Positions 26,621-34,975 of a stretch of DNA of 64,000 bases are shown here, piece after piece. Within the stretch, counting starts at the first letter, position 1. Each line of letters begins with the position of its first letter. Under the pieces are notes generated by a model. It had not been told where the DNA came from. It ran no database searches and worked only from the letters and a program-made list of their open reading frames with translations. The stretch spans positions 1,426,001 through 1,490,000 of the forward strand of contig NZ_CP042429.1 in assembly GCF_007970465.1 (NCBI RefSeq). The letters run 5' to 3'. Made by a program: the position numbers and the translations under genes. The DNA is from Corynebacterium nuruki S6-4. GTDB taxonomy: Bacteria; Actinomycetota; Actinomycetes; Mycobacteriales; Mycobacteriaceae.

Positions 26621-27502
26621 CTAGAACTGTGCCGCGTAGAACCCGATCGCGGCCGAGGTGGCGACATTGAGCGAATCCGTGCCGGGCGCCATCGGAATCT
26701 TCGCCCGCACGTCGGCGGCCCGCATCGCGTGCTCGGTGAGCCCCGGCCCCTCCGCCCCGACCATGACGGCGACCTTGTCCGCCCCCGCGACCGCCTCGGC
26801 GAGTGTCGTCTGCGTCGAAGGGGTCATCGCGACGACCCGGTACCCGCGGTCCTGCAGGTCCGCGAGCCCGCGCTGCCAGGTCGTCGGCTTCCCCGGCAGA
26901 TGGGCGAACGGGACGCGCAGGACATGCCCCATCGAGACGCGGACGACCCGCCGGTACAGCGGATCCGCGCAGCCCGCCCCCAGCAGGACCGCACCCACGC
27001 CGAGGCCGGCGGCATTGCGGAACAGGGCGCCGATGTTCTCGTGGTCCCCCACCCCCTCCAGGACGCCGATGACACGACTGCCGGTGCCGTCAGCACCGTC
27101 AGCACCGTCTGCACCACCACCGGTCAGGCCGTCGAGCACCTCGGCGAGCGGCGGTTCGGGCACCCGGTCGGCGGCGGCGACGAGGCCCCGGTGCATGTCG
27201 AATCCGGCGACCTCGGCCAACGTCCCCCGGTCGACCGCGTAGAACGGGACCCCGTCGAGTCCGCGTGCCACCGCCTCATCGGCCGCCGCGGCGTCCTGCA
27301 GTTCGGCGAGCCGGTCGGCGAAGCCGACCACGCACCGCACCGGGAAGCGGGACGCCGCCAACCGGGGCACCACGAGCTTCCCCTCGGCGATGACGAGCCC
27401 CTTCCCGCCGGGCAGGTCAGGACGCCGGTCCGACGAGTTGAGGTCGCGGACGTCGTCGAGGCGGGGGTCGGCAGGGTCGGTGATGCTGATCGGGGTAGTC
27501 AC
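26621..27502 (-). CDS. TrmH/SpoU-family RNA methyltransferase
   Basis: A 293-residue SAM-dependent 2'-O-methyltransferase of the SPOUT class. An N-terminal substrate-binding domain (about 1-140, beginning PISITDPADPRLDDVRDL) precedes the knotted catalytic domain with the three SpoU motifs: EGVGDHENIGALFRNAAGLG, VGAEGPGL and IPMAPGTDSLNVATSAAIGFY. The target rRNA or tRNA site is unknown. The GTG at 27502 is chosen because the permease stop lies only 15 nt upstream and the longer frame is noise; the ribosome-binding site is weak. A GCW-type run of GADGADGAD (about 150-158) comes from a CAGCACCGT-like tandem repeat. Confidence 0.88.
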   Translation of the reverse strand: MTTPISITDPADPRLDDVRDLNSSDRRPDLPGGKGLVIAEGKLVVPRLAASRFPVRCVVGFADRLAELQDAAAADEAVARGLDGVPFYAVDRGTLAEVAGFDMHRGLVAAADRVPEPPLAEVLDGLTGGGADGADGADGTGSRVIGVLEGVGDHENIGALFRNAAGLGVGAVLLGAGCADPLYRRVVRVSMGHVLRVPFAHLPGKPTTWQRGLADLQDRGYRVVAMTPSTQTTLAEAVAGADKVAVMVGAEGPGLTEHAMRAADVRAKIPMAPGTDSLNVATSAAIGFYAAQF

Positions 27503-27516
27503 CCCGGTCAGCCTAC

Positions 27517-29055
27517 TCAGGCCAGGGCGTCCTTGATCGGGTCGATGGCGAAGTAGACGGCGAACAGGATCGCCACGAGGTACATCAGCGGGTGGATCAT
27601 CCGCCACTTGCCGGTACCGAGCTGGAGCACGACGTAGGCCACGAAGCCGATGCCGATGCCGTTGGCGATGGAGTAGGTGAACGGCATCATCACGATGGTG
27701 AGGAACGCCGGCAGACCGATGGTGAGATCGCTGAAGTCGATCAGCTTGACCTGCGCCATCATCATCGCCCCGACGATGACGAGGACCGGGGCGGCGGCCT
27801 CGACCGGAACGACCTCGTAGAGCGGGGTGAGGAACATCGCGAGGAGGAAGATCACACCGGTGACGACGTTGGCCAGGCCGGTGCGCGCCCCGTCGCCGAT
27901 GCCCGCGGCGGAATCCACGAAGACGGTGTTGGAGGACGCGGAAGCCGCACCGCCGACGACGGCACCGGCACCCTCGACGATGAGGGCGGTCCGCATGTCG
28001 GGCAGCACGCCGTCCTTGTCGGTGAGCCCGGCCTGGTTGCCGAGGCCGGTCATGGTGCCCATCGCGTCGAAGAAGTTGGACAGCACGAGGGTGAAGATGA
28101 GCAGGCACGCCGACAGGACGCCGACCCGGGTGAACGCGCCGACGAGGTCGACGTTGCCGATGAGGCTGAGGTCCGGGATGCCGCCGAAGGAGTCCGGCAG
28201 CTTCGGGACGGCCATGTGCCAGCCGGTGGAGGCCGAGTCATCGGCGTCCCCGGTGATCGCCTGGATGACCACGGCGATGACGGTCGTCCCGACGATGCCG
28301 AAGAACAGGCCACCGCGGATCCTGCGGGCTGCGAGCACGCCGCACAGGACGAGTCCGATGACGAAGACGACGCCGGACCAGCTGACGATCGAGCCGGAGA
28401 CGCCGAAGCTCACCGGGACGGTGGTGTTCATGTCGTCGGTGTTGCGGGTGACGAAGCCGGAGTCCACCACGCCGACGAAGGCGATGAACAGTCCGATACC
28501 GACGGTGATCGCCGATTTCAGGGATGCCGGGATGGCCCGGAACACCGCCTCGCGGAAACCGGACACGGCGAGCAGCACGATGATGATGCCGTCGATGACG
28601 ACCAGGCCCATCGCCTCCGGCCAGGTCAGTCCCTCGGTGGCGACGAAGGTCACGGCCACCAGGGTGTTGATGCCGAGGCCGGCGGCGATACCGAACGGGT
28701 ACTTCGCGAAGATGCCGAAGGCGACGGTCATCACGCCCGCGGCGAAGGCGGTGACCGCGGCGACCGCGGCGACCCCCAGCTCGGCACCGGTGTGGTCGGC
28801 GACCGTACCGATGATCAGCGGGTTGAGCAGGATGATGTAGGCCATCGCGAAGAAGGTGACCACACCGCCGCGGACCTCGGTGCCCACGGTCGAGCCGCGT
28901 TCACTGATGTGGAAGTAGCGGTCGAGGAAGCCGGTCGGCTTCCCGGCGGGGGCTGTGCCGGTTGTGCTGTCTGTGCCCGCTGCGCCGGCGGCGTCCGCTG
29001 TGCCCGCTGCGGGGTCCGGGCGCGCCGGGGCCCCGGTGTTGTCTCTGTCTGCCAT
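27517..29055 (-). CDS. NCS2 purine permease (AzgA type)
   Basis: A 512-residue membrane transporter of the AzgA-like branch of NCS2, importing adenine, guanine or hypoxanthine by proton symport. After a 40-residue Ala/Gly/Thr-rich tail come about 12-14 helices with MAYIILLNPLIIG, AGLGINTLVAVTF, REAVFRAIPASLKSAITVGIGLFIAFVG, FFDAMGTMTGLGNQAG and SSNTVFVDSAAGIGDGARTGLANVV. ATG 29055 with AGAGAGG upstream is chosen; ATG 29082 would add nine residues. It precedes the RNA methyltransferase gene with a 14-nt gap. Confidence 0.92.
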   Translation of the reverse strand: MADRDNTGAPARPDPAAGTADAAGAAGTDSTTGTAPAGKPTGFLDRYFHISERGSTVGTEVRGGVVTFFAMAYIILLNPLIIGTVADHTGAELGVAAVAAVTAFAAGVMTVAFGIFAKYPFGIAAGLGINTLVAVTFVATEGLTWPEAMGLVVIDGIIIVLLAVSGFREAVFRAIPASLKSAITVGIGLFIAFVGVVDSGFVTRNTDDMNTTVPVSFGVSGSIVSWSGVVFVIGLVLCGVLAARRIRGGLFFGIVGTTVIAVVIQAITGDADDSASTGWHMAVPKLPDSFGGIPDLSLIGNVDLVGAFTRVGVLSACLLIFTLVLSNFFDAMGTMTGLGNQAGLTDKDGVLPDMRTALIVEGAGAVVGGAASASSNTVFVDSAAGIGDGARTGLANVVTGVIFLLAMFLTPLYEVVPVEAAAPVLVIVGAMMMAQVKLIDFSDLTIGLPAFLTIVMMPFTYSIANGIGIGFVAYVVLQLGTGKWRMIHPLMYLVAILFAVYFAIDPIKDALA

Positions 29056-29194
29056 GGCGGCCTCTCTGGGGATCTTTCGCATTCTCTCTCCGACTCCCCC
29101 GGTGAATTCCCGGTGAACGTCAGCCTGTTCAGTGTTCCCCGTCCGGCCCGGCCCGGCAACTGGAACGCGGGAATCGGTGTGGCAGCATGGGACC

Positions 29195-30040
29195 ATGCTG
29201 ACATTTTCGGCAGGTCTGTCACCCCGGACACGCCGGGCAGCCCGGGCACGCCGGGCACCGTACGCCGCCCTCCTCACCGCGCTGCTGCTCGCCTGCACCG
29301 GACTCACCGCCTGTTCCGACGGCGACGACGGTGGCACGGCGACCGCCGACGTCGCCCAACTGCACGGCGAGGTCCTCGCCGAGCACCCGTGGGACGCCAC
29401 CTCCTTCACCCAGGGCCTCGAGGTCATGCCGGAAGGTGACCTGCTGGTCTCCACCGGCCTCGAGGGCAGGTCGCGGGCCTACCGTGCCCCGGTCGACGGC
29501 GGACGGGCGACGACCGACGTCCAGTTGCCCGAGGACTGGTTCGGCGAGGGGATCACCCGCCACGGCGACACGGTCTGGCAGTTGACCTGGCACAACGGCG
29601 TCGCCGCGAAGCGGGACGCCGGCACCCTGGCCCAGACCGGTGAAGCCCGCTACGACGGGGAGGGCTGGGGACTGTGCTCCAACGGTGAGCGTCTGGTGAT
29701 GTCCGACGGCTCCGACCGGCTCACCTTCCGTGACCCGTCGACCTTCGCCGAGACCGGGCATATCGATGTCACCCTCGACGGGAAACCGGTGGACCAGCTC
29801 AACGAGCTGGACTGTTCAGGTGGTGTGGTGTGGGCGAACCTGTGGCAGTCCGACCGGATCGTCCGGATCAACACCGCCACCGGGGCGGTGACCGGTGCAC
29901 TCGACATCGACCTGCCCGCCGGCGACCGGCCCGGCGCCGATGTCCTCAACGGCATCGCCGCGGTGCCCGGCACCACGGACCGCTTCTACCTCACCGGCAA
30001 ACTGTGGGACACATTGTACGAGGTCCGGATCAGTGGCTGA
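29195..30040 (+). CDS. Glutaminyl-peptide cyclotransferase, lipoprotein
   Basis: A 281-residue exported lipoprotein: basic N-terminus, hydrophobic stretch ALLTALLLACTG and lipobox LTAC with the modified Cys near residue 39. The mature domain is the plant/bacterial-type glutaminyl cyclase five-bladed propeller, with PWDATSFTQGLEV, STGLEGRSRAY, WQLTWHNGVA and NELDCSGGVVWANLWQSDRIVRIN. It would convert N-terminal Gln to pyroglutamate outside the membrane. The MFS gene starts 8 nt before its stop. The order QC-MFS-DUF2771-cspB resembles the Rv0871-Rv0877 neighbourhood of M. tuberculosis. Confidence 0.88.
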   Translation: MLTFSAGLSPRTRRAARARRAPYAALLTALLLACTGLTACSDGDDGGTATADVAQLHGEVLAEHPWDATSFTQGLEVMPEGDLLVSTGLEGRSRAYRAPVDGGRATTDVQLPEDWFGEGITRHGDTVWQLTWHNGVAAKRDAGTLAQTGEARYDGEGWGLCSNGERLVMSDGSDRLTFRDPSTFAETGHIDVTLDGKPVDQLNELDCSGGVVWANLWQSDRIVRINTATGAVTGALDIDLPAGDRPGADVLNGIAAVPGTTDRFYLTGKLWDTLYEVRISG

Positions 30041-31565
30041 CACCCCGGACGACATCACCGACGGCACCACCGGCAACACCGACGGCACCACGGCCGGGAA
30101 CCCGGCGTCCGAAAATCCGACTCTGGAGGCACCGGCCGTGTCCCCGGCCGGGACGTCGGCGCCGGAGGGCCGGGGCGGTCCGGATGGTCCCGATAACGTG
30201 TCCCGGCCGCGCCGGCGGTTCGCCGTCCGCCTCGCCGAGAAGGTCTACGGCGTGCTCGGGGCCGACGGCGCGCGCGAATCCGGACTCACCGCGCTTATGT
30301 TCGCCACGGTCGCGAACTTCGCGGTGGACGCCGTCCTCGCCGTCGCGCTGGCCGGAACCCTGTTCTTCGCCGCGACCACCGGCGAGTCCCGGGGGTCCGT
30401 CGCCGCCTACCTGCTGGTGACCATCGCCCCGTTCGCCGTCCTGGCCCCGGTCATCGGACCGCTGCTCGACCGGATCCGGACCGGCCGCCGGTTCGCTATG
30501 TCCCTGACCTTCGCCGGACGCGTCGTGCTGGCCACTGTGCTGCTGCAGAACTTCGACAGCTGGCTGCTGTACCCGGCCGCCCTCGGCATGCTCGTCCTGT
30601 CCAAGGCCTTCGGGGTGCTCAAGTCCTCGGTCACCCCCCGTCTGGCGCCCGAACATCTCGATCTGGTCCGGGCGAACGCCCGCCTGACGATCACCGGGCA
30701 CATCGGCGGCTCCGGCATCTTCGGCGGGCTCGCCGCAGCGGTCGCCTTCCTCGCTGACCCCCGGGCCGCCCTGTGGCTGCTGCTCATCGTCGCACTGGTC
30801 GGTATCTATCTCTGCGCCCTCATCCCGGACACCGCCGAACGCAGTGACGAGGAGGTCACCGCCGACCCCTTCGCACCGGACGCCCCCACGGTCCCGTTGC
30901 ACCCCGCCGACGGACATCACCCGGGCCACGGCCACAGCATGCTGCAGACCTGGCGTGACTCACTGCGGGTCCGGTTCCCGAACACCTCCCGGACCTGTAT
31001 GTGGGGGACTGCCCTGCAGCGGCTCGGCACCGGGTTCATGACGATCTACATTGCCTTCGTCGCCAAGTCCTCCAGCGATCTCAGCGCCACCGAACAGCTC
31101 ACCATCCTCGGCATCGTGGGTGCGGCCGGCGGGGCGGGCACCATGCTGGGCAACGTCATCGGGTCCCGGGTGAAGTTCCCCCGCCCCCAGGCCACGGTCA
31201 TCGTGCTGGGGGTCATCTCGCTGGCGGCCGTCATCGCCGCCGCGGTCTGGGACGGCACCTGGACCGCGGCGGGGGCGACACTGCTGCTGTCGCTGGGCAG
31301 CGCCATCTGCAAATCCTGTCTGGACGCCACCATCCAGTCCGGACTCGACCAGACCGCCCAGGCGTCCGCGTTCGGCCTGTCGGAGACCACCCTGCAGCTG
31401 TCCTGGGTCCTCGGCGGGACCATGGGCCTGCTGCTGCCCACCGACCTCACCGTCGGTATGGCGGTGCTGGCCGCCACCGGTACAGTGTTCTTCGTCAACG
31501 TGATCGCGGCCGTCCGCGGCGTGGGCTTCGGCTCCCTCATCGGCCGCATCCGGTCGAGGGTCTGA
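30033..31565 (+). CDS. MFS transporter
   Basis: A 510-residue major facilitator with a long polar N-terminal tail (about 65 residues, repeats of DGTTGNT type) and roughly 11-12 membrane helices. Landmarks are RESGLTALMFATVANFAVDAVLAVAL, GPLLDRIRTGRRFAM (the loop 2-3 motif) and a His-rich cytoplasmic loop, HPADGHHPGHGHS, near the middle. The substrate is unknown; the family resembles the mycobacterial Rv0876c-type proteins. GTG 30033 overlaps the cyclotransferase gene by 8 nt and has GAGG at 9 nt. Confidence 0.88.
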   Translation: MADTPDDITDGTTGNTDGTTAGNPASENPTLEAPAVSPAGTSAPEGRGGPDGPDNVSRPRRRFAVRLAEKVYGVLGADGARESGLTALMFATVANFAVDAVLAVALAGTLFFAATTGESRGSVAAYLLVTIAPFAVLAPVIGPLLDRIRTGRRFAMSLTFAGRVVLATVLLQNFDSWLLYPAALGMLVLSKAFGVLKSSVTPRLAPEHLDLVRANARLTITGHIGGSGIFGGLAAAVAFLADPRAALWLLLIVALVGIYLCALIPDTAERSDEEVTADPFAPDAPTVPLHPADGHHPGHGHSMLQTWRDSLRVRFPNTSRTCMWGTALQRLGTGFMTIYIAFVAKSSSDLSATEQLTILGIVGAAGGAGTMLGNVIGSRVKFPRPQATVIVLGVISLAAVIAAAVWDGTWTAAGATLLLSLGSAICKSCLDATIQSGLDQTAQASAFGLSETTLQLSWVLGGTMGLLLPTDLTVGMAVLAATGTVFFVNVIAAVRGVGFGSLIGRIRSRV

Positions 31566-31622
31566 GGCCGCCCGCGGTCAGCGGCGGTGCGGGCCGAGAC
31601 TTCTAAGGAGCAGCGGGACCAG

Positions 31623-32198
31623 ATGGATGACCAGACGGACAACGGGGCAGCACGGCCGGCACAGCCGAAGCTGACGAAGAAGCAGCGCCGTAAGGCCCTG
31701 CAGCGCCGTCAGCTGCTGACCTTCCTCATCATCGTCATCCTCGTCGCGGTGGTGGCGTTCATCGTCTGGCGGGTGCAGAGCCGCCCGGACAAGCAGACCG
31801 CCCCGCAGGATCTGCGCATCACCGCCGTGGTGGACGGCAAGGAGCAGGAGATCGCCCCGTACTCGGTCTGCGCGATCGGCCAGCAGGACTGCAAGCCGGG
31901 CGAGCCGACGACGCTGTCCATCCCCGCCGACGGCGAAGTCACCCTCAAACTGCCCGGGAACGTCTCCGACGGCGAGTGGCAGCTGCTGCAGATCTACGAC
32001 GATCCCGGGGCGAACGTGGACCACACGTACACCGCCAACGAGAAGTCCGAGGTGACGGTGAAGGGGTCCTCCGACCAGACCGCTGCCGACGGCACGCATC
32101 CGCGGCTCGCGGTGGCGGAGATCCACACCTGGGCGCTCGGCGAGCAGGACGGTGAGGAGCAGGGCTACACCGTCGTCTGGTCCGTCGCCGCGCAGTAG
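31623..32198 (+). CDS. DUF2771-like membrane-anchored protein
   Basis: A 191-residue protein with a short basic cytoplasmic N-terminus (KLTKKQRRKALQRRQ), one transmembrane helix (about 31-49) and an extracytoplasmic beta-rich domain. The pattern YSVCAIGQQDC with paired Cys and the closing GEEQGYTVVWSV fit DUF2771, which occupies the same position next to an MFS gene and cspB in mycobacteria. Function unknown. The ATG at 31623 is preceded by AAGGAG at a rather long 12 nt; GTG 31587 is an alternative. The 61-bp hairpin at 32253 ends the transcription unit. Confidence 0.75.
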   Translation: MDDQTDNGAARPAQPKLTKKQRRKALQRRQLLTFLIIVILVAVVAFIVWRVQSRPDKQTAPQDLRITAVVDGKEQEIAPYSVCAIGQQDCKPGEPTTLSIPADGEVTLKLPGNVSDGEWQLLQIYDDPGANVDHTYTANEKSEVTVKGSSDQTAADGTHPRLAVAEIHTWALGEQDGEEQGYTVVWSVAAQ

Positions 32199-32252
32199 GC
32201 CGCACAGCCACACAGCCGCACCGCCCGTCCGCACCGCACCTCCCCGGCACAC

Positions 32253-32313
32253 AGAAACTGCACTCCCTGTCACCGTATCCACGCAGTGGACGGTGACAGG
32301 GAGTGCAGTTTCT
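32253..32313. terminator. 61-bp hairpin between convergent genes
   Basis: Two perfect 24-bp arms (beginning AGAAACTGCACTCCC) enclose a 13-nt loop. It lies between the ends of the DUF2771-like gene and the convergent cold-shock gene, where it can stop transcription from both sides. No T-runs flank it. Confidence 0.7.
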
Positions 32314-32357
32314 CCGGCGTCTGTGCCCCTTCGGCGCCGGCCATCCGCCCGCGCCCG

Positions 32358-32741
32358 TCAGGCGTCGAGTTCGCGCGCGATGGTGCGCAGGATCTCGGCG
32401 ACCTGGTGACCCTCCTTGCGGTCGGGCCGCCGACCCGCTTCGAGCGCCGGCTGCACGCGGTCCTCGATCAGGGTGACAGTGTCCTGGACCAGGCCGAGAA
32501 GCTGCTCGGGGCTGTACCTGTGCGCCGCACGGCGCGGCCCCTTGTCCAGGACCTGCACCCGGAGCGCCTGCGGACCGCGGCGTCCTTCGGCCACATCGAA
32601 CTCCACGCGCTGGCCGGGGACGAGTTCCCCGACGCCCGCCGGGAGCACCTGGGCCCCGACATACGTGTCCTCTATACCCGGGCTCGAGACGAACCCGAAT
32701 CCCTTGTCCGCGTCGTACCACTTCACCTTGCCGGTCGGCAT
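32358..32741 (-). CDS. cspB: Cold-shock protein CspB
   Basis: A 127-residue protein with one cold-shock domain (1-66) and a 60-residue helical C-terminal extension, the size of C. glutamicum CspB. RNP1 is intact (KGFGFV at 14-19). RNP2, usually VFVHFS, reads TYVGAQVL here, losing the aromatic/His pair, which may lower RNA affinity. The extension has SPEQLLGLVQDTVTLIEDRVQPALEAGRRPDRKEGHQVAEILRTIARELDA-type helices that could dimerise. GGAGGG precedes the ATG. The neighbours (DUF2771-like, MFS, rpf) match the corynebacterial cspB region. Confidence 0.9.
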   Translation of the reverse strand: MPTGKVKWYDADKGFGFVSSPGIEDTYVGAQVLPAGVGELVPGQRVEFDVAEGRRGPQALRVQVLDKGPRRAAHRYSPEQLLGLVQDTVTLIEDRVQPALEAGRRPDRKEGHQVAEILRTIARELDA

Positions 32742-32887
32742 GATCCCTCCATCGATGACAGGTCGTGTCCCCTCGGCACCGGGTCCGGCGCCGACGAGCA
32801 GAACAGACAACCATAGCGTCCTGTACAACGCTTCCCAAACGCCACGTCATTCCCATGTGTCACAGGACGCCGCCACCCCGACACCGG

Positions 32888-32903
32888 TGTGACATAACTC
32901 ACA
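32888..32903 (+). promoter_or_regulatory. Perfect GlxR operator before rpf1
   Basis: TGTGACATAACTCACA matches the GlxR consensus TGTGANNTANNTCACA at every fixed position. It lies 288 bp before the rpf1 start and 147 bp before the divergent cspB start, so either gene could respond. The remaining 32742-33190 gap is unusually AT-rich for this genome around 32900-32960 and holds no further gene. Confidence 0.8.
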
Positions 32904-33190
32904 CCATAAAAATCACGGTTTGATAACGGTTGTGTCACGAACCGGCCACGCTCGCGCAAAATGCAGTACAGCCACGGTTTTCGCGAAACACACGCCCACC
33001 ACGGCGCTCCGGTGGTCCCAGATCACACAACGACACCGAACCGTTATACGGGCACCAGCACCGTGACCGGAGCGTGACACTTCCGTGACAACCCGTTACG
33101 CTGTCCAACGACCCGAGCGGGAAGATGCCCGCCGTGAGAAGAAGAGACATCTACGGGCCGACACCGACCCGGAAGGAACGGAAGCACATC

Positions 33191-33814
33191 ATGGGACAGC
33201 ACTCCCCCAAGCGACTCATCACCACCAAGCGCCTCGCCGTCGCCGGCATCGCCGCCGCGAGCCTCGGCGCCATCGCCGCCCCGGCCGCCACCGCTGCCCC
33301 GGACTCCGACTGGGACAAGCTGGCCCAGTGCGAGTCCGGCGGCGACTGGCACATCAACACCGGTAACGGCTACCAGGGTGGCCTGCAGTTCAACGCCCAG
33401 ACCTGGAACGCCAACGGCGGCGGCGAGTTCGCCGGCACCGCCGACCAGGCCTCCCGCGAGCAGCAGATCGTCGTCGCCGAGCGTGTCCTCGCCTCCCAGG
33501 GCTGGGGCGCCTGGCCCGCCTGCTCCTCCAGCCTGGGCCTGAGCGCCCCCGCCGAGCAGCGGGACGCCCCGGCTGCTCCGGCCGCCGCCCCGGCCGCCCC
33601 GGCCGAGGACAAGGTCGAGGTCCTCGCCATCGACGGTGTCTGGGACCAGATCACCAACGAGTTCGCGAACCGTGGCATCGCCGTGCCGCAGGAGCTGACC
33701 GACCTGTACAACGCCAACCGCGACCAGCTCAACGACAGCTACGCCGGCGCCCAGGCCCAGCTCGACGGTGCCAAGGTGCAGCTCGACGCCGCCGCCGCCC
33801 AGTACCTCGGCTAG
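33191..33814 (+). CDS. rpf1: Resuscitation-promoting factor Rpf1
   Basis: A 207-residue secreted muralytic factor that promotes regrowth of dormant cells. The signal peptide covers about 1-36 (KRLITTKRLAVAGIAAASLGAIAAPAATA-A). The Rpf domain follows: DSDWDKLAQCESGGDWHINTGNGYQGGLQFNAQTWNANGG with the catalytic Glu, then REQQIVVAERVLASQGWGAWPACSSSLGL with the disulfide Cys. An Ala/Pro linker and a C-terminal helical region complete the Rpf1 type, which lacks the LysM/G5 domains of Rpf2. C. glutamicum rpf genes are GlxR targets, in line with the site at 32888. Purine-rich AAGGAACGGAAG precedes the ATG. Confidence 0.93.
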   Translation: MGQHSPKRLITTKRLAVAGIAAASLGAIAAPAATAAPDSDWDKLAQCESGGDWHINTGNGYQGGLQFNAQTWNANGGGEFAGTADQASREQQIVVAERVLASQGWGAWPACSSSLGLSAPAEQRDAPAAPAAAPAAPAEDKVEVLAIDGVWDQITNEFANRGIAVPQELTDLYNANRDQLNDSYAGAQAQLDGAKVQLDAAAAQYLG

Positions 33815-33873
33815 TCGCACTCCGACTCCGCCCGCACAACGGTCCGGCCACCGCCGGCCCTGATGTGCAGCAC

Positions 33874-33904
33874 AACGGCACGTCCCCTCCGGGACGTGCC
33901 GTTT
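33874..33904 (+). terminator. Terminator after rpf1
   Basis: AACGGCACGTCCC (33874-33886) pairs perfectly with GGGACGTGCCGTT (33891-33903) around CTCC, followed by TTTCC. Confidence 0.85.
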
Positions 33905-33998
33905 CCGCATCTCCCGACGGCCCGGGTGGCGTGGGTCAATGGTCAGTATGTGTGTCTTTTACCGGCATGTCACCGGCCGACCCGGCCGGAGTTGTCCC

Positions 33999-34055
33999 GA
34001 GCTGACCCGATTCTGCGTTTCCGGTCCGACAGAACCGACCGATCCGGGTCAACTC
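33999..34055. repeat. 57-bp inverted-repeat module (type A1), copy 2
   Basis: Same arms and length as 7202-7258, with scattered core substitutions. Confidence 0.85.
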
Positions 34056-34114
34056 GGGTCACCACGACGTTCTCGCGATGACCGGCCGGCCGGTGGCAGC
34101 GCAACCGTCGGCAC

Positions 34115-34165
34115 GGCAGGCCAAAACGCCGTTCACCACCGTCTCCGGCGTAGTTTTGGCCTGCC
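34115..34165. repeat. 51-bp inverted-repeat module, copy 2
   Basis: GGCAGGCCAAAAC and GTTTTGGCCTGCC pair perfectly over 13 bp; same length as the copy at 7314. Confidence 0.85.
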
Positions 34166-34286
34166 GGCCGAACAGGTGGCCTGCCGGCCGAACAGATGCG
34201 CTGCCGAACCACCGGACGCCGCGGCCGGGTTAATAGTCACAATGCGTGTCCCCCGCGCCGGTTGTGCGTCATGTCGACGGTGCGCC

Positions 34287-34344
34287 GAGCTGACCCGGTT
34301 CGGACGGGTTCAGTCCCCCGGAAACGACGGAACCGGGTCAACCC
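34287..34344. repeat. 58-bp inverted-repeat module (type A2), copy 2
   Basis: Homologous to 7445-7501 with one inserted base; the ATT to GTT change in the left arm is matched by AAT to AAC in the right arm, keeping the stem. Confidence 0.8.
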
Positions 34345-34412
34345 GGGGCATCACGGGCTCCACTGCGGTGGAGGCTGAGTCCGCAAGGCGGCGTCCGCAG
34401 GGGCGTCCGGAG

Positions 34413-34469
34413 GATGCGCCGACATTCCGGCAGTCCGTTGCCACGGTCACGGCGAATTGTCGGCGCAGA
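34413..34469. repeat. 57-bp inverted-repeat module (type C), copy 3
   Basis: TGCGCCGAC at the left pairs with GTCGGCGCA at the right; 57 bp as in the copies at 15808 and 17032. It lies inside the insertion that distinguishes repeat A copy 2 from copy 1. Confidence 0.85.
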
Positions 34470-34518
34470 CTCGGGGACATCGCGCCACGGCCCGGTGGCG
34501 ACTACCGGACATGCAGAA

Positions 34519-34559
34519 GCCGGCAGGCAGCTCTCCCACCCGGAGAGCTGCCTGCCGGC
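34519..34559 (-). terminator. 18-bp perfect hairpin
   Basis: GCCGGCAGGCAGCTCTCC pairs perfectly with its complement around a 5-nt loop. It lies 62 nt past the stop of the minus-strand small protein at 34622 and probably ends that transcript; minus-strand TTCTG follows. Confidence 0.7.
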
Positions 34560-34621
34560 TCTGTCTGTACCGCCGTACGGTCTGCCCGGCGTGACCCCCG
34601 CGCCGGCGGCCCGAGCGACCC

Positions 34622-34825
34622 CTACTTCGGCTGGTTGATCACCGTGAACGGGTGCACGTACGGAATCTTGTCCACCGGAACCGGGAACTCGATGTCGCCG
34701 TACGGGCTCAGCGCGCCCGCGTCCTCGGCCACGATCTCCGTGACAGCGTGCTTGCCCTCGGGCAGATCCTGCGGCCAACCCGGGTCAACGTACTTCTTCT
34801 TCTCGACGTTCGTCTTCTCAGCCAT
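34622..34825 (-). CDS. Small uncharacterised protein
   Basis: A 67-residue soluble protein: a charged helical start (AEKTNVEKKKYV) and a Pro/aromatic-rich remainder (DPGWPQDLPEGKHAVTEI, SPYGDIEFPVPVDKIPYVHPF). Composition and codon use look like a genuine gene, and AGGAG lies just before the ATG, though very close. No family is recognised. It is divergent from the helicase-partner gene at 34976 with 150 bp between. The long open frame that extends on this strand to 37312 is antisense to that gene and is not real. Confidence 0.7.
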   Translation of the reverse strand: MAEKTNVEKKKYVDPGWPQDLPEGKHAVTEIVAEDAGALSPYGDIEFPVPVDKIPYVHPFTVINQPK

Positions 34826-34975
34826 GCTCCTATCATTCCACACCGGTGCGGTGAACCACACCCACGGCCTGCGGCGGGGACGCACCCCACCCCCGGTTTT
34901 CCGCCGTCGCACCGCTGTACTGCCACCACCGCATCGCCACCGGGACCCGGCAACCCGGGTAACATCGGATAAACG

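Larger units (their letters stand above)
33936..34501. repeat. Composite intergenic repeat A, copy 2
   Basis: The second copy of the repeat at 7150-7525, longer because of a tandem duplication of GGCCTGCCGGCCGAACAG near 34157-34200, an extra CCACCGGACGCCGCGGCC stretch, and a 117-bp insertion at 34356-34472 that contains a type C module. Together with the hairpin at 34519 it accounts for the 800-bp gene-free space after rpf1. Confidence 0.85.
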
